DNA of 64,000 nt from contig OZ037854.1 of NCBI GenBank assembly GCA_964035575.1, forward strand, positions 992,001 through 1,056,000. Reading direction: 5' to 3'. How positions within the stretch are numbered: position 1 is the stretch's first letter; each line of letters starts with the position of its first letter. The notes under the pieces were generated by a model. The model did no database searches. It was not told the DNA's origin and saw nothing but the letters and a program-made list of their open reading frames with translations. Of this stretch, positions 11,105 through 21,876 are shown one piece after another. The translations under genes were made by a program, and so were the position numbers. This stretch comes from Rhynchopus sp. YZ270_cl-10 (lineage: Eukaryota > Euglenozoa > Diplonemea > Diplonemida > Diplonemidae).

Positions 11105-11654
11105 GATGCTGCTGTGACGTGAAGAATTATTCCAGTAAAGAAAGGGGTGGACAAACGCGTTCTGCTGGTCTGCGTCCGATGGTTTTTGTTTTAACTTATG
11201 TAGTCGCTAGCTACTGAGAAGGTGAATTATGACAGCCCTTACAGGCGCCTGATGAAGTGCACCCGCAAAGAGGCGTGAGTGAGAGTCACACTTGGTGTGG
11301 GGTTTTCGTTAATAGTACATAGCCTCAAGAAGGTGGTGGTGTACCCCCCCCTTGCCTTCGCACACAATACTGTCAAAGAACAAATATCTGTGAGGAGTTG
11401 CTTATCAAGGATATAGGAACTGCTTCACCCACAGTATTCAAGGGTATAGTATCCTCTGCCTTCCGGGAATATGGACAAAAGCACACCCATTGGACACCAG
11501 TGTTTAGAAACGGAAATGAATTACGCTGTATCTGACTTGCCTAGCCTCTATCTACACAACACTTCTACGAATTTACCACAAAAGAACGGACCTACGTTTC
11601 ACCAGAATTCCTTCTACTTCCCCCCTACCCTCCATTTTTCACCACAGATTTGCC
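11105..11654 (+). other. Spacer between array copies 4 and 5
   Basis: No gene is seen. Two segments (about 11171-11300 and 11505-11660) are repeated after copy 5 at about 14445-14550 and 14572-14745, so the flank of the next gene was duplicated with the array. Confidence 0.7.
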
Positions 11655-11757
11655 CCCTCCATTTCATTGCTTCCCCTTTGCACCTCGACCCCTCCCTTCA
11701 CACTTACTCACATATGGCCCACCCAGAATGCACAAAAGCGCATTGTCATAATACAAC
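11655..11757 (+). promoter_or_regulatory. Conserved 5' block of array copy 5
   Basis: This is the shared leader block up to ATG at 11758. The upstream sequence here differs from that of copies 2-4 but matches DNA before the 14750 gene. Confidence 0.55.
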
Positions 11758-14439
11758 ATGGAGATTGCTGTGCACAGCAGCGATGTGAGCGAGGTGCAGT
11801 TTGTCCCCGTCGGGATGGACGACACTGTGGAGGAGGTCCGCCAGCGTGTTGCGGAGCTGCCGAGCTTCGCAGGGCGGGTGTTCACACTGCATGCTGAGGG
11901 GGTGCTGCTGGAGACAGGCCCGTTCAGTGCGACGGGCATTGAGGATGGGGGTGCAGTGCAGGTGCAGACCACCCACGTCGACGAGAACACAACACTGGAG
12001 GAGCAGTTTCTGGAGGCCTGCAAGGAGCTTGACAAAAAGGAGCCTGACACGACTCTTCTCGTGCAGCAGTTGTCTCTTCTGGAGCGTCGGTGGGTCGCTT
12101 CGGATAGCACACAGACCAAGACTAAGATGGTGCATTTCCTGAACAACACGGTTGAGAAGGAGGAAGTTGAGGAGGAGGAAAGCACGGTTGAGGAGGAAAG
12201 CACGGATGAGTGGGACAGCACGGAGTACGGAACAGATGAGAAGGAGGACGGCACGGGGGAGGAGGAGGAGGACAACACGATTCCGCCGGGCTCACGTTGG
12301 GAAGATCTTTCTAACAAGGACAAGAAGCTTGGTGCAGCCTTGCAGGAGGCAGGCTTCGACGTATACTGTGTGAATATTACTTACACATATACCAAGCGGC
12401 ACAGACGTGAGTACAGCGAATACGGCCGCCATGGACACCGTTACAACGACGGCTACTCTTACGAGTCCTCCGAAGAAAGCTTCTACCCTGGCTCCTCGGG
12501 ATCTAGTGTGGAGGACTACGAAGTGACCGCCTCCTGCTGGCCTGACGAGGCAGGTCCCCCTCAGAATGTCAAAGCGTTGCTCCCTCTGGACTCTGTGACT
12601 CGAGACGATTTTGTGATGCCAGAGATGTTCTACGCGAAAGACGGTGACACCGGGACGGCCCTCGTCTTCTGGCCGCGGAGGTGGCGTGCGCTACACATCA
12701 GATATGACCAGTCGTTTCCCCTTCTTTGGGAAGCCTGCAGAGGTCTGTTCGACCCGAAGGACCTGGGGTGTGCCGACATTGTTGCCCTGCAGGAATTATA
12801 TACCGCGTCTGTTGTGAAGTGGACACCCACGCTGCGGGCCACAATGCTTGAGTGTGTCAGCCAACCGTCGATGCCTGGGCCTGCAGCAGCCACGTTTCTG
12901 ACGGACCACTTCACACTGTCAACAATCTCTGAAGCAGAAGTGGCCTCCCTCGAGCGTCTCCTGCAACGCGACACCCCAGCCATCAACACCGCATTCCTCA
13001 ACGTCTTCCAGGTCTACCGTGGTATGGAGAAGGCAGGCTGTGCGGCTGACGTGCTGCTCCGATTGGCGAAGAAGGGGGTCAACACAGCACTGCTCAAACG
13101 CTGTGCAGATTGTGCCGCAACATCACGTGCAGTGTGCAGCAGAGGAAGCAAGACACACGCACAGAAGACCGAACCAATCACACACTTCACCATCACGATC
13201 CTGCGGCTTCTGTTGCACCTCGACATGAAGGCGGAGATGGAGAAGGTGGTTGACCAGATTCAAAAGAACAACAAGAAGTATCGCGTTGTACCTGTTTCTG
13301 GGGCGGCGTTAGCTTTGATGGACGACGCTGCGACTGTGGAAGCTTCGGCGAGTCTTGTGAAGATTGCGCAGTCACGTCTGCAACGGAAGGACGTGCTGGT
13401 TTCTTCAGAGAAGCATATGGATGCGTCCGAAGTGGCAGTGCTTATGCGGTTTATTGCCTGCTGTGTGGACGCAGAGGAGGGCAAGGCACTGCTGAAGAAG
13501 GTGGCACGCTGCACGAAAATCATCCCCCGTTGTGCTGCTGTTCTGAAGGGTGCGCTGACGGCACTCAAGGGTGTGCCCGCACTCGGTGTTGCTCCGGTCT
13601 GTTTCCCTGCAGGAATGTGTCAGGAATGGGTGTGGAGCTGCGTGGGACATGTAATTGGAGATTCCAGCAAAAGTAAATGCGAAGAAGTTTTGTCCATGAA
13701 TGGCTCCAAAACAAGGGCCCCTGTCACCCTGTTCGTCACCGCCACCACCCTCCTGCAGCACCTTGGCGGTGGTGCTCCTGCTGTCCAGCATCTCCTTGAC
13801 ACACCCATCTACACATCGCTCATGCAGGATCGCCGCACTATCGAAGATTTAGCAGATGCTGTCCACACAAAGGTCAAGCACAGCTCCACCCAGCAGTACT
13901 TGGGTGGAGCTGTGCTTGACGTGATCTACTCACGTTGCATCGAACATCTTCACAAGACCTGCCCGTTCCCAAAGAAACCGAAGACTTGGCATCTTGATGA
14001 CACACTCAGAGCACCCTGTTGTGACGACTGCCGAGTGGTCTGCAGGTTTTTCGCATCGGACTATGCCAAAGAAATAACAATTCGTGGACGCAACGTGACA
14101 CGTGAAGGACACGTCTCTAAGAGTGTCCTCGCACTGCCTGGACAGGGCCGCACCTTTAAGGCTGAGGTGCTTTCCTCTGCTAGGGCGACGGTGAATGGTA
14201 TGCTGCGTATTCGCAAGGTGCACCGTGGACAGGCGACCCTCGAGGAGCTGGAACAGTACGACAATAATGCCGAAGAGTACACCTGTGTGCATATGCTCAT
14301 TAACAAACTCGAAGCACGCAAGAGGGCACTTCCCAAAGAAGAGACACCACCCAGCACTGAGCATGACCCTGATGCAGAAGAAGCCGTTCAAGACAGCCCT
14401 GGGGAGCCCCCCCTGAAGCGACGCAGGGTGGACACATAG
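11758..14439 (+). CDS. Array copy 5: ubiquitin-like helical family protein, 893 aa
   Basis: The frame is intact. Same order as copy 3: ubiquitin-like N-terminus (1-75), acidic low-complexity insert (about 135-180, Glu/Ser/Thr/Asp), then the Tyr/Ser-rich segment leading to ALVFWPRRWR. That middle part is virtually identical to copy 4, while the C-terminal third differs more, which points to gene conversion. The protein stops right after KRRRVDT, without the QETQN tail of copies 1 and 2 or the PIP box of copy 3. Function is unknown. Confidence 0.9.
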   Translation: MEIAVHSSDVSEVQFVPVGMDDTVEEVRQRVAELPSFAGRVFTLHAEGVLLETGPFSATGIEDGGAVQVQTTHVDENTTLEEQFLEACKELDKKEPDTTLLVQQLSLLERRWVASDSTQTKTKMVHFLNNTVEKEEVEEEESTVEEESTDEWDSTEYGTDEKEDGTGEEEEDNTIPPGSRWEDLSNKDKKLGAALQEAGFDVYCVNITYTYTKRHRREYSEYGRHGHRYNDGYSYESSEESFYPGSSGSSVEDYEVTASCWPDEAGPPQNVKALLPLDSVTRDDFVMPEMFYAKDGDTGTALVFWPRRWRALHIRYDQSFPLLWEACRGLFDPKDLGCADIVALQELYTASVVKWTPTLRATMLECVSQPSMPGPAAATFLTDHFTLSTISEAEVASLERLLQRDTPAINTAFLNVFQVYRGMEKAGCAADVLLRLAKKGVNTALLKRCADCAATSRAVCSRGSKTHAQKTEPITHFTITILRLLLHLDMKAEMEKVVDQIQKNNKKYRVVPVSGAALALMDDAATVEASASLVKIAQSRLQRKDVLVSSEKHMDASEVAVLMRFIACCVDAEEGKALLKKVARCTKIIPRCAAVLKGALTALKGVPALGVAPVCFPAGMCQEWVWSCVGHVIGDSSKSKCEEVLSMNGSKTRAPVTLFVTATTLLQHLGGGAPAVQHLLDTPIYTSLMQDRRTIEDLADAVHTKVKHSSTQQYLGGAVLDVIYSRCIEHLHKTCPFPKKPKTWHLDDTLRAPCCDDCRVVCRFFASDYAKEITIRGRNVTREGHVSKSVLALPGQGRTFKAEVLSSARATVNGMLRIRKVHRGQATLEELEQYDNNAEEYTCVHMLINKLEARKRALPKEETPPSTEHDPDAEEAVQDSPGEPPLKRRRVDT

Positions 14440-14749
14440 TGGACACATTTTTGTTTTAACTTACTGAGAAGGAGATTGATGGCAGCCCTTACAGACGAGT
14501 GATGAAATGCACCCGCAAGAGGTGTGAGAGTCACACTTGGTGTGGGGTTTTAGTTAATATAAAGTGTTTGAGAAACCGAAATGAATTACGCTGCATTCTG
14601 ACTTGCCTACAGCCTCTCTACACAACACTTCTTCGAAATTTTAAACGTAGCACAAAGAACGGACCTACATTACCAGAATTCTTTCCGCTCCCCCCTCCTA
14701 GTACCCCCCCTACTGCCTTCCATTTTTCACCACAGATTTACCCCTTTTT
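14440..14749 (+). promoter_or_regulatory. Upstream region of the 14750 gene, homologous to array spacer
   Basis: The 300 bp between copy 5 and the next gene align with the spacer before copy 5 (11171-11660), including TTCACCACAGATTT near the gene start. The neighbouring gene therefore seems to use a copied array promoter region. Confidence 0.5.
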
Positions 14750-15568
14750 ATGCACCTTTATTTGCAGAATGTGGACGTTAATGGAGCACCGCTTTTGGTT
14801 GACGTTGCTGAGGACGCGGTGTTTGGGGATTTGGTGTCCGAGGTATGCCAGGGGGGCACGGTACCACGTGGCTGGGTGCGTCTCCTCGTGGAGGGGGAGG
14901 AGCCTGCTATGGACCTGCCGCTGAGTGAATCAGAGGTGTACGCAGGGATGACCATGCAGTACAGCATTGCACCACCTGATGAGAAGGCCAGCCGCCATGA
15001 AAGCCTCGTTTACCACGGCAACGTTCGCGACAAACAACCCGCCTGCGCACCGGTACAGCTCGCGCAATGGGTGCTCTCCCTCCAGCCTGCGCTCCTCGAA
15101 GCGTCTACGGAGGACTACAAAGATCAGGGCCACGGCAACACAAAGGGTGTCGTCTTCTTCCGCCTCACACGCGATGGGAAGACCGTCGCGCAGTTGAATC
15201 TCTTTGGCATTGCACGGTCTGAGACGTCAAATGGTGGGGCAAAGCAGCTGCATCCGGACACCGCGCTGCCGTTTATTGCACAGTGCAAGCCAGGGGACAC
15301 AATATGCTTGATGTACACCGTAGGCGGTGGTGGTAGGCACACTCTTAAAGCAAAAAACCTCAAAACCGCGATACACTTCACTGACACGCCCGAACGGAAC
15401 GATGAAGTGTTAAGTGTTGCCGGGCGTGGTGGTGGTGGTGGTGGGATTGGTGGTTGGGCTGCAAATACAAAATACTCGTGTTTCACAATGTTGAAGCGGG
15501 CTCTCTTCCACAGAGGGAGAAAGGTGGCTCCCATAGGGTTCAAGAAAGACCCTTCCCTGGCACCATGA
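14750..15568 (+). CDS. Small ubiquitin-like protein, 272 aa, unknown function
   Basis: The first 78 residues repeat the pattern of the array N-terminus (strands at MHLYLQNVDV and LLVDVAED, helix, WVRLLVEGEEP, then YAGMTMQYSI), so a ubiquitin-like fold is likely. The remaining part (residues 90-230) has alternating strand-like segments (VVFFRLTRDGKTVAQLNLFGIA, DTICLMYTV) that I do not recognise. A Gly run at about residue 227 arises from a GGT repeat, and the last 45 residues read like noncoding DNA, so the true end could involve an unseen splice. The start is the only ATG before the strand pattern. Confidence 0.7.
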   Translation: MHLYLQNVDVNGAPLLVDVAEDAVFGDLVSEVCQGGTVPRGWVRLLVEGEEPAMDLPLSESEVYAGMTMQYSIAPPDEKASRHESLVYHGNVRDKQPACAPVQLAQWVLSLQPALLEASTEDYKDQGHGNTKGVVFFRLTRDGKTVAQLNLFGIARSETSNGGAKQLHPDTALPFIAQCKPGDTICLMYTVGGGGRHTLKAKNLKTAIHFTDTPERNDEVLSVAGRGGGGGGIGGWAANTKYSCFTMLKRALFHRGRKVAPIGFKKDPSLAP

Positions 15569-16255
15569 GCAGCAAGGGAAGGCTTCGGAGGATCTTGGTA
15601 TTATGTATTCTTCCGTTTTTATAATCACGAAGTAAATGACTTGATTTGTAGTTTTTACGTGGTTTCACCGTGAGGCTTACCTTATGTTTCATCAACAAAG
15701 ACCAGCTACTGTAGAGTTCTGGTCACACCAAAGAGCCAAATATAGCTGATCACCACGTGTCACCCAGGGTGTCGTGTTGTATTGTCTGTTTATGTATCTT
15801 GCCACTGCCATAATCTTTTGAAGGTGTGCCTTAGCATGAGAGGCTTAGATGCATCGCAAAAAAAAAAAACATAGGCTTCGGCCGTCATTGAGTACAGATC
15901 GTTATACCAGTAGGTATAACGTGATTGTCGATACAACAAAAAAAAAGCTTTCTTTCGTTTTGATTTGCACAACTTCGTCTTCTTTGCAGATGTTATCTTG
16001 ATCTATTTATTTTTTATTTAATGTGCGAATTCCTCCGTCTTATCAGTTTCCTCACTCGTGCCTGTATCCAAGATGCGTCTGCACAGTGTCTAAGTATATC
16101 TTTTCTTGGGCCATTCTGTACTTTTGCTACCACTGGAGGACATTTTTATATTATGTGGCCAAGCCAGACCGGCTTAGGTTTACCAAGTCCCCTTTTTGGA
16201 GTGTTCCACACCATATATTGCTTTTGTAGTAAGAGAGTCGGTGGTCCGTTATAAA

Positions 16256-16286
16256 GGTGACTAAGCATGAGGGGCTTAGGTTCATC
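16256..16286 (+). repeat. Oriented hairpin element copy
   Basis: The sequence GGTGACTAAGC pairs with GCTTAGGTTCATC around a short ATGAGGG loop (11 pairs, one G-T, with a 2-base bulge). This is one of the cleanest copies of the family. Confidence 0.75.
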
Positions 16287-17658
16287 TCAGAATATGTTTT
16301 GGAATGGGCGCGTTTTGTCGAACTATTGATTTGCCCTTGGGGCCCGCTATTCAAAAGCAGGCCCTTAAAAAAAGGGGCTGGGGTATAAAGAGGTTGTGTG
16401 ATTCGCCGAGCGGCTGTGAACCGCCTCTGTTCTCTTGCGGTATGGGTCGCTCACGTCTCACCCTTTGTATGATGCTTGACTGAGATGCGTTTTAGCACGT
16501 TTCAACTATTTTTGCGCTTCATGGAGCTGGCTTCGTGGCAGTCAGCCGGAGGTGTGCCTGCGTCAATATTTTTTGTTTTTATTTTTTGAGGGGGCGGGGC
16601 TGTTAGCTAAGGACTATTCACGAAATTCAAATTTTCCAGGAAAGTTCCAAAAAACCACCTAAGCCCCTGGAGGGAGGAAGTGTGTGTGTTTTTATCCCTC
16701 TGGCTCAAAATGATTCATCCGCCACTGAGGATAGCAAAGTGACACATTTTACGTTCTCGCTCCCGCTGTTCCCTCACCTAATCACATTTGTTTTTCCATT
16801 TTTCATCCCCCCTAAAAAAAAATCTTTTGTAACTACACCCAAATCTTCAAAGAAATCAAAAAGAAAGAAACTATCTTGTTATTTTTGGCATGTTGTGCTC
16901 CTTGATGTATTTATCAAATTTTCGGGTATACCTGGAAAACCCCTGGGATTTCGTGACAAATCTGAGAAAACCTGGAATCACCTGGATCTGGATCCGGATA
17001 CTACACATGGTTTTAAAAAAAGTGGATTGCCCAGTTCGCGGGGGGCACATGTTGTCAAAGTTTTAAAAAAATAGGGGAAAAAAAGTTTTCCTGACAGTAG
17101 TGCCTCTGCGTCCTCCGATGTACGGTGAGGAGTATGCACTAAAGAGGCACATTCATCCTTACAAGCGTTCTCAACATACTCCGGGATGGGGATTTGAAAA
17201 GCATCCCTCGACAGCACATTTTTTTTGTGCAATTACACACACAATCAGCTGCTGTGTGATAAACGATTTTGTGAGCAAGGTGACCAAGCATGAGAGGTTT
17301 AGGGTCTTCAACCTTAGACCTTGCTTTTTTTCTCTTTTATACAGCGTGGTGTAATCTTACAAACCATTCTCTGATAAACGCTTTTTAAAAATAGGAAGGA
17401 TCACCCCGTTCCGAGGAATGCAGCCACCATGGTATCTTGCAGACCATTATCCTGAAGGTTCGACAACCAACACACAGAGAGACGTTTTTTTTTTACCCCT
17501 CTTCTCTGCCTGTGTGGTTTTCGCGTACTCTTTTTCTCTCCACTCCGTTTATTTGATGTGCGTTTATCTTCTTTTATTCTTTCTTTTAATGTTTAGATGA
17601 GTTTGGGCCACAGAAAGGCTTGAGCTTATCCTTACACACATCTGGGATTTATTTTTCA

Positions 17659-17820
17659 AGGTGACGAAGCAACGAGAAGCTTACTTAAAACAAATTGCCA
17701 CCCACGTAGTAGCAATAACACACACAAAAAAAACAAATGACTGCTGAATAAACCAAAGAATAATCGAATCAGACTAAGCAACGAGAGGCTTCATTTAGGA
17801 TCATCTTATAAACCTTTTTT
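17659..17820 (+). repeat. Direct repeat, first copy, bounded by hairpin elements
   Basis: A segment with a hairpin-family copy at each end (17659 and 17771) recurs at 19190-19340. The shared middle includes CAAATTGCCACCCA and AATAAACCAAAGAATA. This suggests that two hairpin elements and the DNA between them moved or were duplicated together. Confidence 0.65.
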
Positions 17821-18289
17821 TTTCAACTTACCTTCCTTCACCCCCCTGTAAGGGTAACCGTAGGTGAAGTAAGGTATAGTATTGAAATCGATGTGGGGGG
17901 GGAGTAAAGGGTCAATTTTACAAAACCAGATTTTGAGGAAAATTTTAGCCGAAAATGGGCCCCACGTATAAGCAACCGGGCTCATATTTCTCAAAATTTA
18001 AGTGGCCAAAAAATTGTCCAATTTTCGAGATTGACCCCACCACTGCACGGGCGGATCCCAAAAATGCAAATAAGGACCCTTTTTAATTTGTTCTCTTGAA
18101 ATGTGTAATTTCATGTTTTCGCGAAAAAAATAACAACTGATCCTACAAGGGTTGAAGGAAGGTGGTTGAAAACAACAATAACAACAAGAACAAGTAATTG
18201 CTAAGAAAAAAACGGAGTGTGCTGTGGAAAACTCCGCGCGATTTTCGAAACCACCGTAGCATCCTGGGGATTTGCTGGAGGTGCTGATG

Positions 18290-18620
18290 TGCCTGGTGTG
18301 ATCGAAGTGTTGTAGTCTGTGCATTCTGTGTTCCTTCCGTACTGCTCCAACGACGACGACAATGTGGAGCCTGTGGACAACTACGAGCTGGAACACGCCG
18401 AGCCTGCCGAGCCGACGTCCAACAGCGCTATCGAGCAGATGGTGCTGGATGAAGAGGACAGCCCCCCTTCTTGAACGTTTCAGATGCTGGCGTCCCAGTG
18501 GGTCTGGCAGCTTACGAAGAGCGTTGGCATACCTGCAGAAGAGCAGAATGCTGGGCGTGTTGTAGATTATTTCTACAGGATGGAGTTCCACATCACACCC
18601 CGTTTTTTTTCCGATAGCAA
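18290..18620 (+). pseudogene. Possible gene fragment (two exon-like pieces)
   Basis: Within AT-rich DNA, 18319-18473 reads as an acidic tail (ending MVLDEEDSPPS then stop) after a possible acceptor GTTGTAG. 18484-18620 opens after TTTCAG with MLASQWVWQLTKSVGIPAEE and VVDYFYRMEF. Both pieces have the GC-rich codon use of real genes here, unlike the surroundings. I recognise no family. It is either the end of a gene whose other exons I cannot find or a relic. Confidence 0.3.
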
Positions 18621-19189
18621 TTACTTGTTTTTTTTTTATTCCTACAAGCGTAGCTTAAAGGAGAAATAGTTCCTCAGATACGGTCGCCAATCACCCCTCA
18701 AACAGGGTAATTGTGCAATCAACGAAAAAACCTTTTTTCCTTTTACTTACCTATCAGAGTTACTATTTTTTGATGTAGTCTTTTTGTCGTTTCTCCCTCT
18801 CCACCCGCCCCGCCCTTTTTTGCGAATGATTTCTTTGTCTTGCATTTTGTTCCCAAATAAGCGAATAAGGGAACCCTCGCTTCACTTCCACCGCCCAGTG
18901 CGACTTTTCCTTGCTTTTTTTTATCAGAGTAGCTTAAACTCAGATAACCGTTTTTATTTTTTCGCAATTGATCACTTGTATTGTAGTCTCACACTGTGCA
19001 TCCTTACGGTTTTGCTATCATCCTCATATGAGGATGATTCAGGTGTATTTCTACAGGATTTTTTTTTTGTCAATCGTGTTGTGTTTCGGCACTTCCCCTT
19101 TTTCGCGGATGGGTGTTCCAACCCAGCCCTCAGAAATTTCTTTCTTTTTACACGAGACACATTCGCCTATTTTAAAACCCTTTTGATTA

Positions 19190-19340
19190 AGGTGACTAAA
19201 CAACACCTTACTTAAAAACAAATTGCCACCCATGAGTAGCAATAACACACAAAAACAAATGACTGATGAATAAACCAAAGAATACTCTAATCAGACTAAG
19301 CAACGAGAGGCTTAGGTTCATCTTTACAAACGTTTTTTCT
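19190..19340 (+). repeat. Direct repeat, second copy; contains a clean hairpin element at 19293-19323
   Basis: It matches 17659-17820. Its right-hand hairpin (GACTAAGC, loop AACGAGAG, GCTTAGGTTCATC) is better preserved than its counterpart at 17771 and is followed by ACAAACG and a T-rich tract. Confidence 0.65.
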
Positions 19341-19511
19341 TTCTCCTTGTTTTGTGATCTGGGGTGGGTGAGGAAGAGTTTCACCTCTCCCCAATTTTTA
19401 CCATTTCACAATTATTTGCCCACCCGTTGAAAATCAACAAGAGAGTGTACGTTAAGATTTCTTTGATAGCTGCGCTCTGCACTTACAACTCATATGACCT
19501 CCCTACCTAGC

Positions 19512-19625
19512 GGTGGCCTGTATTGTGATAATTGCCCATCATAGTATATAATACACACAATACAGCTTGTATTGTGATGTGCATTATGTCATTATGATGG
19601 GGGCAATTATCACAATACAGCCACC
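19512..19625. mobile_element. MITE family 1, 114 bp
   Basis: The terminal inverted repeats GGTGGCCTGTATTG / CAATACAGCCACC extend inward through GTGATAATTGCC and GGCAATTATCAC to a total of about 28 bp. It has no coding capacity. A second, shorter member lies at 43837-43910. No clear target duplication is visible, so the transposon superfamily is not assigned. Confidence 0.75.
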
Positions 19626-19771
19626 CACTACCCTTACCCACCCCCAGCGCGATAACCAAACCTGAAGATGGTGCTCCCGCGTCTTTCAGGTTGCTTCTCC
19701 TTTTTTTCTCTTTTTGTAGCTGCTCAAAAAAACCCTCTTTTCAAAAAAGCAGTGGCAGGGCTCCTGTCTTT

Positions 19772-19814
19772 TACACAGTGGAGTCCGCCCATTTTGGGCG
19801 GACTCCACCGTGTA
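19772..19814. repeat. 43-bp near-perfect palindrome
   Basis: The arms TACACAGTGGAGTCCGCCC and GGGCGGACTCCACCGTGTA flank ATTTT. One mismatch is seen. Confidence 0.8.
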
Positions 19815-20935
19815 CTCAAACAAAAAAAAAAAAAAAAGCTTTTTTTCTTTGTTGTCTGCGTTCCATACATAGGTTGATGTTCTCCACCTTTTCCTCTCTG
19901 AAGATGACTCGTATGTTGAGATTTCATTTTTTCACAACGTTTCTCCTTTTATTAAAAGATGAATGTGCACGATAGTCGCATTCAGCTTTCTCTCCTTTTA
20001 GTTTGCCTATAGTTAGTTTGTCTTGGGGGGCGGGCGGGCGGGTGGGGGGGTTTTTTGTCCTGCGATAACTTTTTAAGGTGTCTATATTTAGTATACGTGG
20101 TAACATTCTCGTTACTCGAGTTAGGGGGGGGTGGGTCACTTCAACACGTTTGCATTTTCTTACAGTGGGTGTGTGTCGTGATGCACCTCTTCGACTCAAG
20201 ACAGCTATGTAGTTGTCTCATTTTGCTTGAGGGATGCAGTGCACATGATGGATAGTATGTGATTAACACTGTTCCCTGTTGGCACAGAAAAGAGAAGGGA
20301 AAGACATGGTGACTTTTTGTGATATTTTTTTGGCCGTTTTTGTGACCAGCGAGAGTGTAGAAAAGGTAATCCCTTGGTCACTCCATGGTCGTATCGTTCC
20401 TGGTTGGTGGTGGACTCTTTTAAAAAATCATTTCCAGTAGTTCAACGAGCACACGCACACTCTCTGTTCCCGACGCTCAACCCTTCCACCGATAAATAGT
20501 GCGTCTGGCATTAAGATCGCATCTCTTGGTTGGATGGGGGAAACCCGTCATCAGCAAAACAAACATTTTTTTTTTTTTTTGAAAACCTGGTTGTATTAGT
20601 GCAGCCACCCTAGAGTGTGCTCCACTATATTTTTTTGTTTCTCTCTTAACGCTCTTATCTCAGATTTCCTCAGTCATGAATATCCTTGGTACAACTATAT
20701 TTGGATGTACATGAAACACATCCAACCATGTTTTTCTATTTTTTTTTGAAAACTTGGTTGTATTAGTGATACGCTATAAAGCAACAGCTGATGCTCTCCT
20801 GTGTGCCAGATGGCATCCTGATGGCGCTGAAAGTTTCTTTTTTTTGTATACCAAGCATTGGCAAGAGGAAATAGAATCGACAGAAGATGCGTGCCTGCAA
20901 ATTGTTTTTTTTTCATTCATGGTGTGATTTTCCTA

Positions 20936-20981
20936 AAAATTAGGTGTAAATTGGGTACTTCTTGGGTCCTTCTAGGGTATA
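20936..20981 (+). repeat. 46-bp direct repeat, left boundary of the 8.7-kb repeat block
   Basis: It is identical to 29592-29637, same orientation; the core is GGTGTAAATTGGGTACTTC. The two copies bracket the palindromic repeat block between them. Confidence 0.75.
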
Positions 20982-21820
20982 GTGATTTTCCTTAGGGCAC
21001 TTCCTTAAGGAAAACAACTGATTTTTTCCCGAGCTTTCCCTGTGGTTAGTAGCCTTGTTTTCGCAAAAAGTTGGTACATCCGAGAGCCCCACGTGTTCGG
21101 TGGTGGAAATTTTCTCAAAATCCGGGGTTGGCACCCAGCACCCAGTACCCAGTACCCACCAGTACCCCAGTGCATTTTACCTGTCATGACCAGGCCTGAC
21201 GGTAACTTTTGAGTTTTTGGGAAATCGTGGGATGATGGTCGAATATGGGGGGGTCCGAGACGACAGTGGCCTGGGAGGACCACTACCAGGTGTTCAGGTT
21301 GCTGCAGCCAAACTATGTCATGGGAGGGGTGGGTTGCAAAGCTTGCGCCGCAGGCGCACGGTACGCTACTTTTATTATTTCGCCATATCCTTTTCTCACT
21401 CCTCGTTGGGTTCTACGAGCTCCGACCGTCAAATTGTGGGGGGTCACAACGTGCAGCAAAGTTCGCAGCTATGCAAACTGCCCTCACGTTTACTTTGCAC
21501 TTTACCCTCAGTGGTCAAGTACTGACCATATTACACACAAAACCTGAAAATGGCCTGTAAAAACTGATACATGCATTTTAGGTCAAAAATACTCAGTTCT
21601 GAGCGCAAAGTGACCCCATCACAGCACGCAGAGGCTCCGGAGCACTGAAATATTTTTTTATTTTTTTTGATTTTTTGGGGTAAAAATTTCTGGGGGAAAA
21701 TTTCTGGCCACAAAAAACCAGGGCTATCGGTAAGAAGGGGTTTTGGGGGGCATCATATATCATATTTCATATTTCAAAATCATATTTCAAAAAAAAAAAA
21801 ATAACACGAGTTTACGGGCA

Positions 21821-21876
21821 AAAACCCATTCCGAGCTTTCGGCCCCGCACGTTGGCGGGGCATCTCCCCTCATATG
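21821..21876 (+). repeat. GCACGTTGGCGGGGC repeat, copy 1
   Basis: The sequence CCCATTCCGAGCTTTCGG is followed by a small hairpin (GCCCCGC, loop ACGTTG, GCGGGGC). Two more copies sit in tandem at about 26190-26312. Confidence 0.7.

Larger units (their letters stand above)
15569..18280 (+). other. Gene-free repeat-bearing region
   Basis: No convincing gene is seen; open frames here are short and T-rich. The region holds degenerate and good copies of the oriented hairpin family (15822, 16256, 17279, 17659, 17771), a 100-bp segment at 16423-16522 repeated at 33195-33292, a CCTGGAATCACCTGGATCTGG motif (16961-17000, again at 37525-37560), and one unit of the GACCCCACCAC repeat at 17970-18070. Confidence 0.6.
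18621..20935 (+). other. Gene-free region with small palindromic elements
   Basis: No gene is seen. It contains the second direct-repeat copy at 19190-19340, a MITE at 19512-19625, a 43-bp palindrome at 19772-19814 and minus-strand copies of the CTCGGGTGTCTACAC hairpin family at 20581-20636 and 20747-20770. Confidence 0.6.

Noticed and set aside
1-14439. Antisense frames of 60-250 residues across the array
   Set aside because: They are shadows of the array genes, repeated in each copy because the sense strand is conserved.
17455-17475. GGTTCGACAACC resembling a tRNA T-arm
   Set aside because: Wrong stem-loop spacing and no cloverleaf around it.
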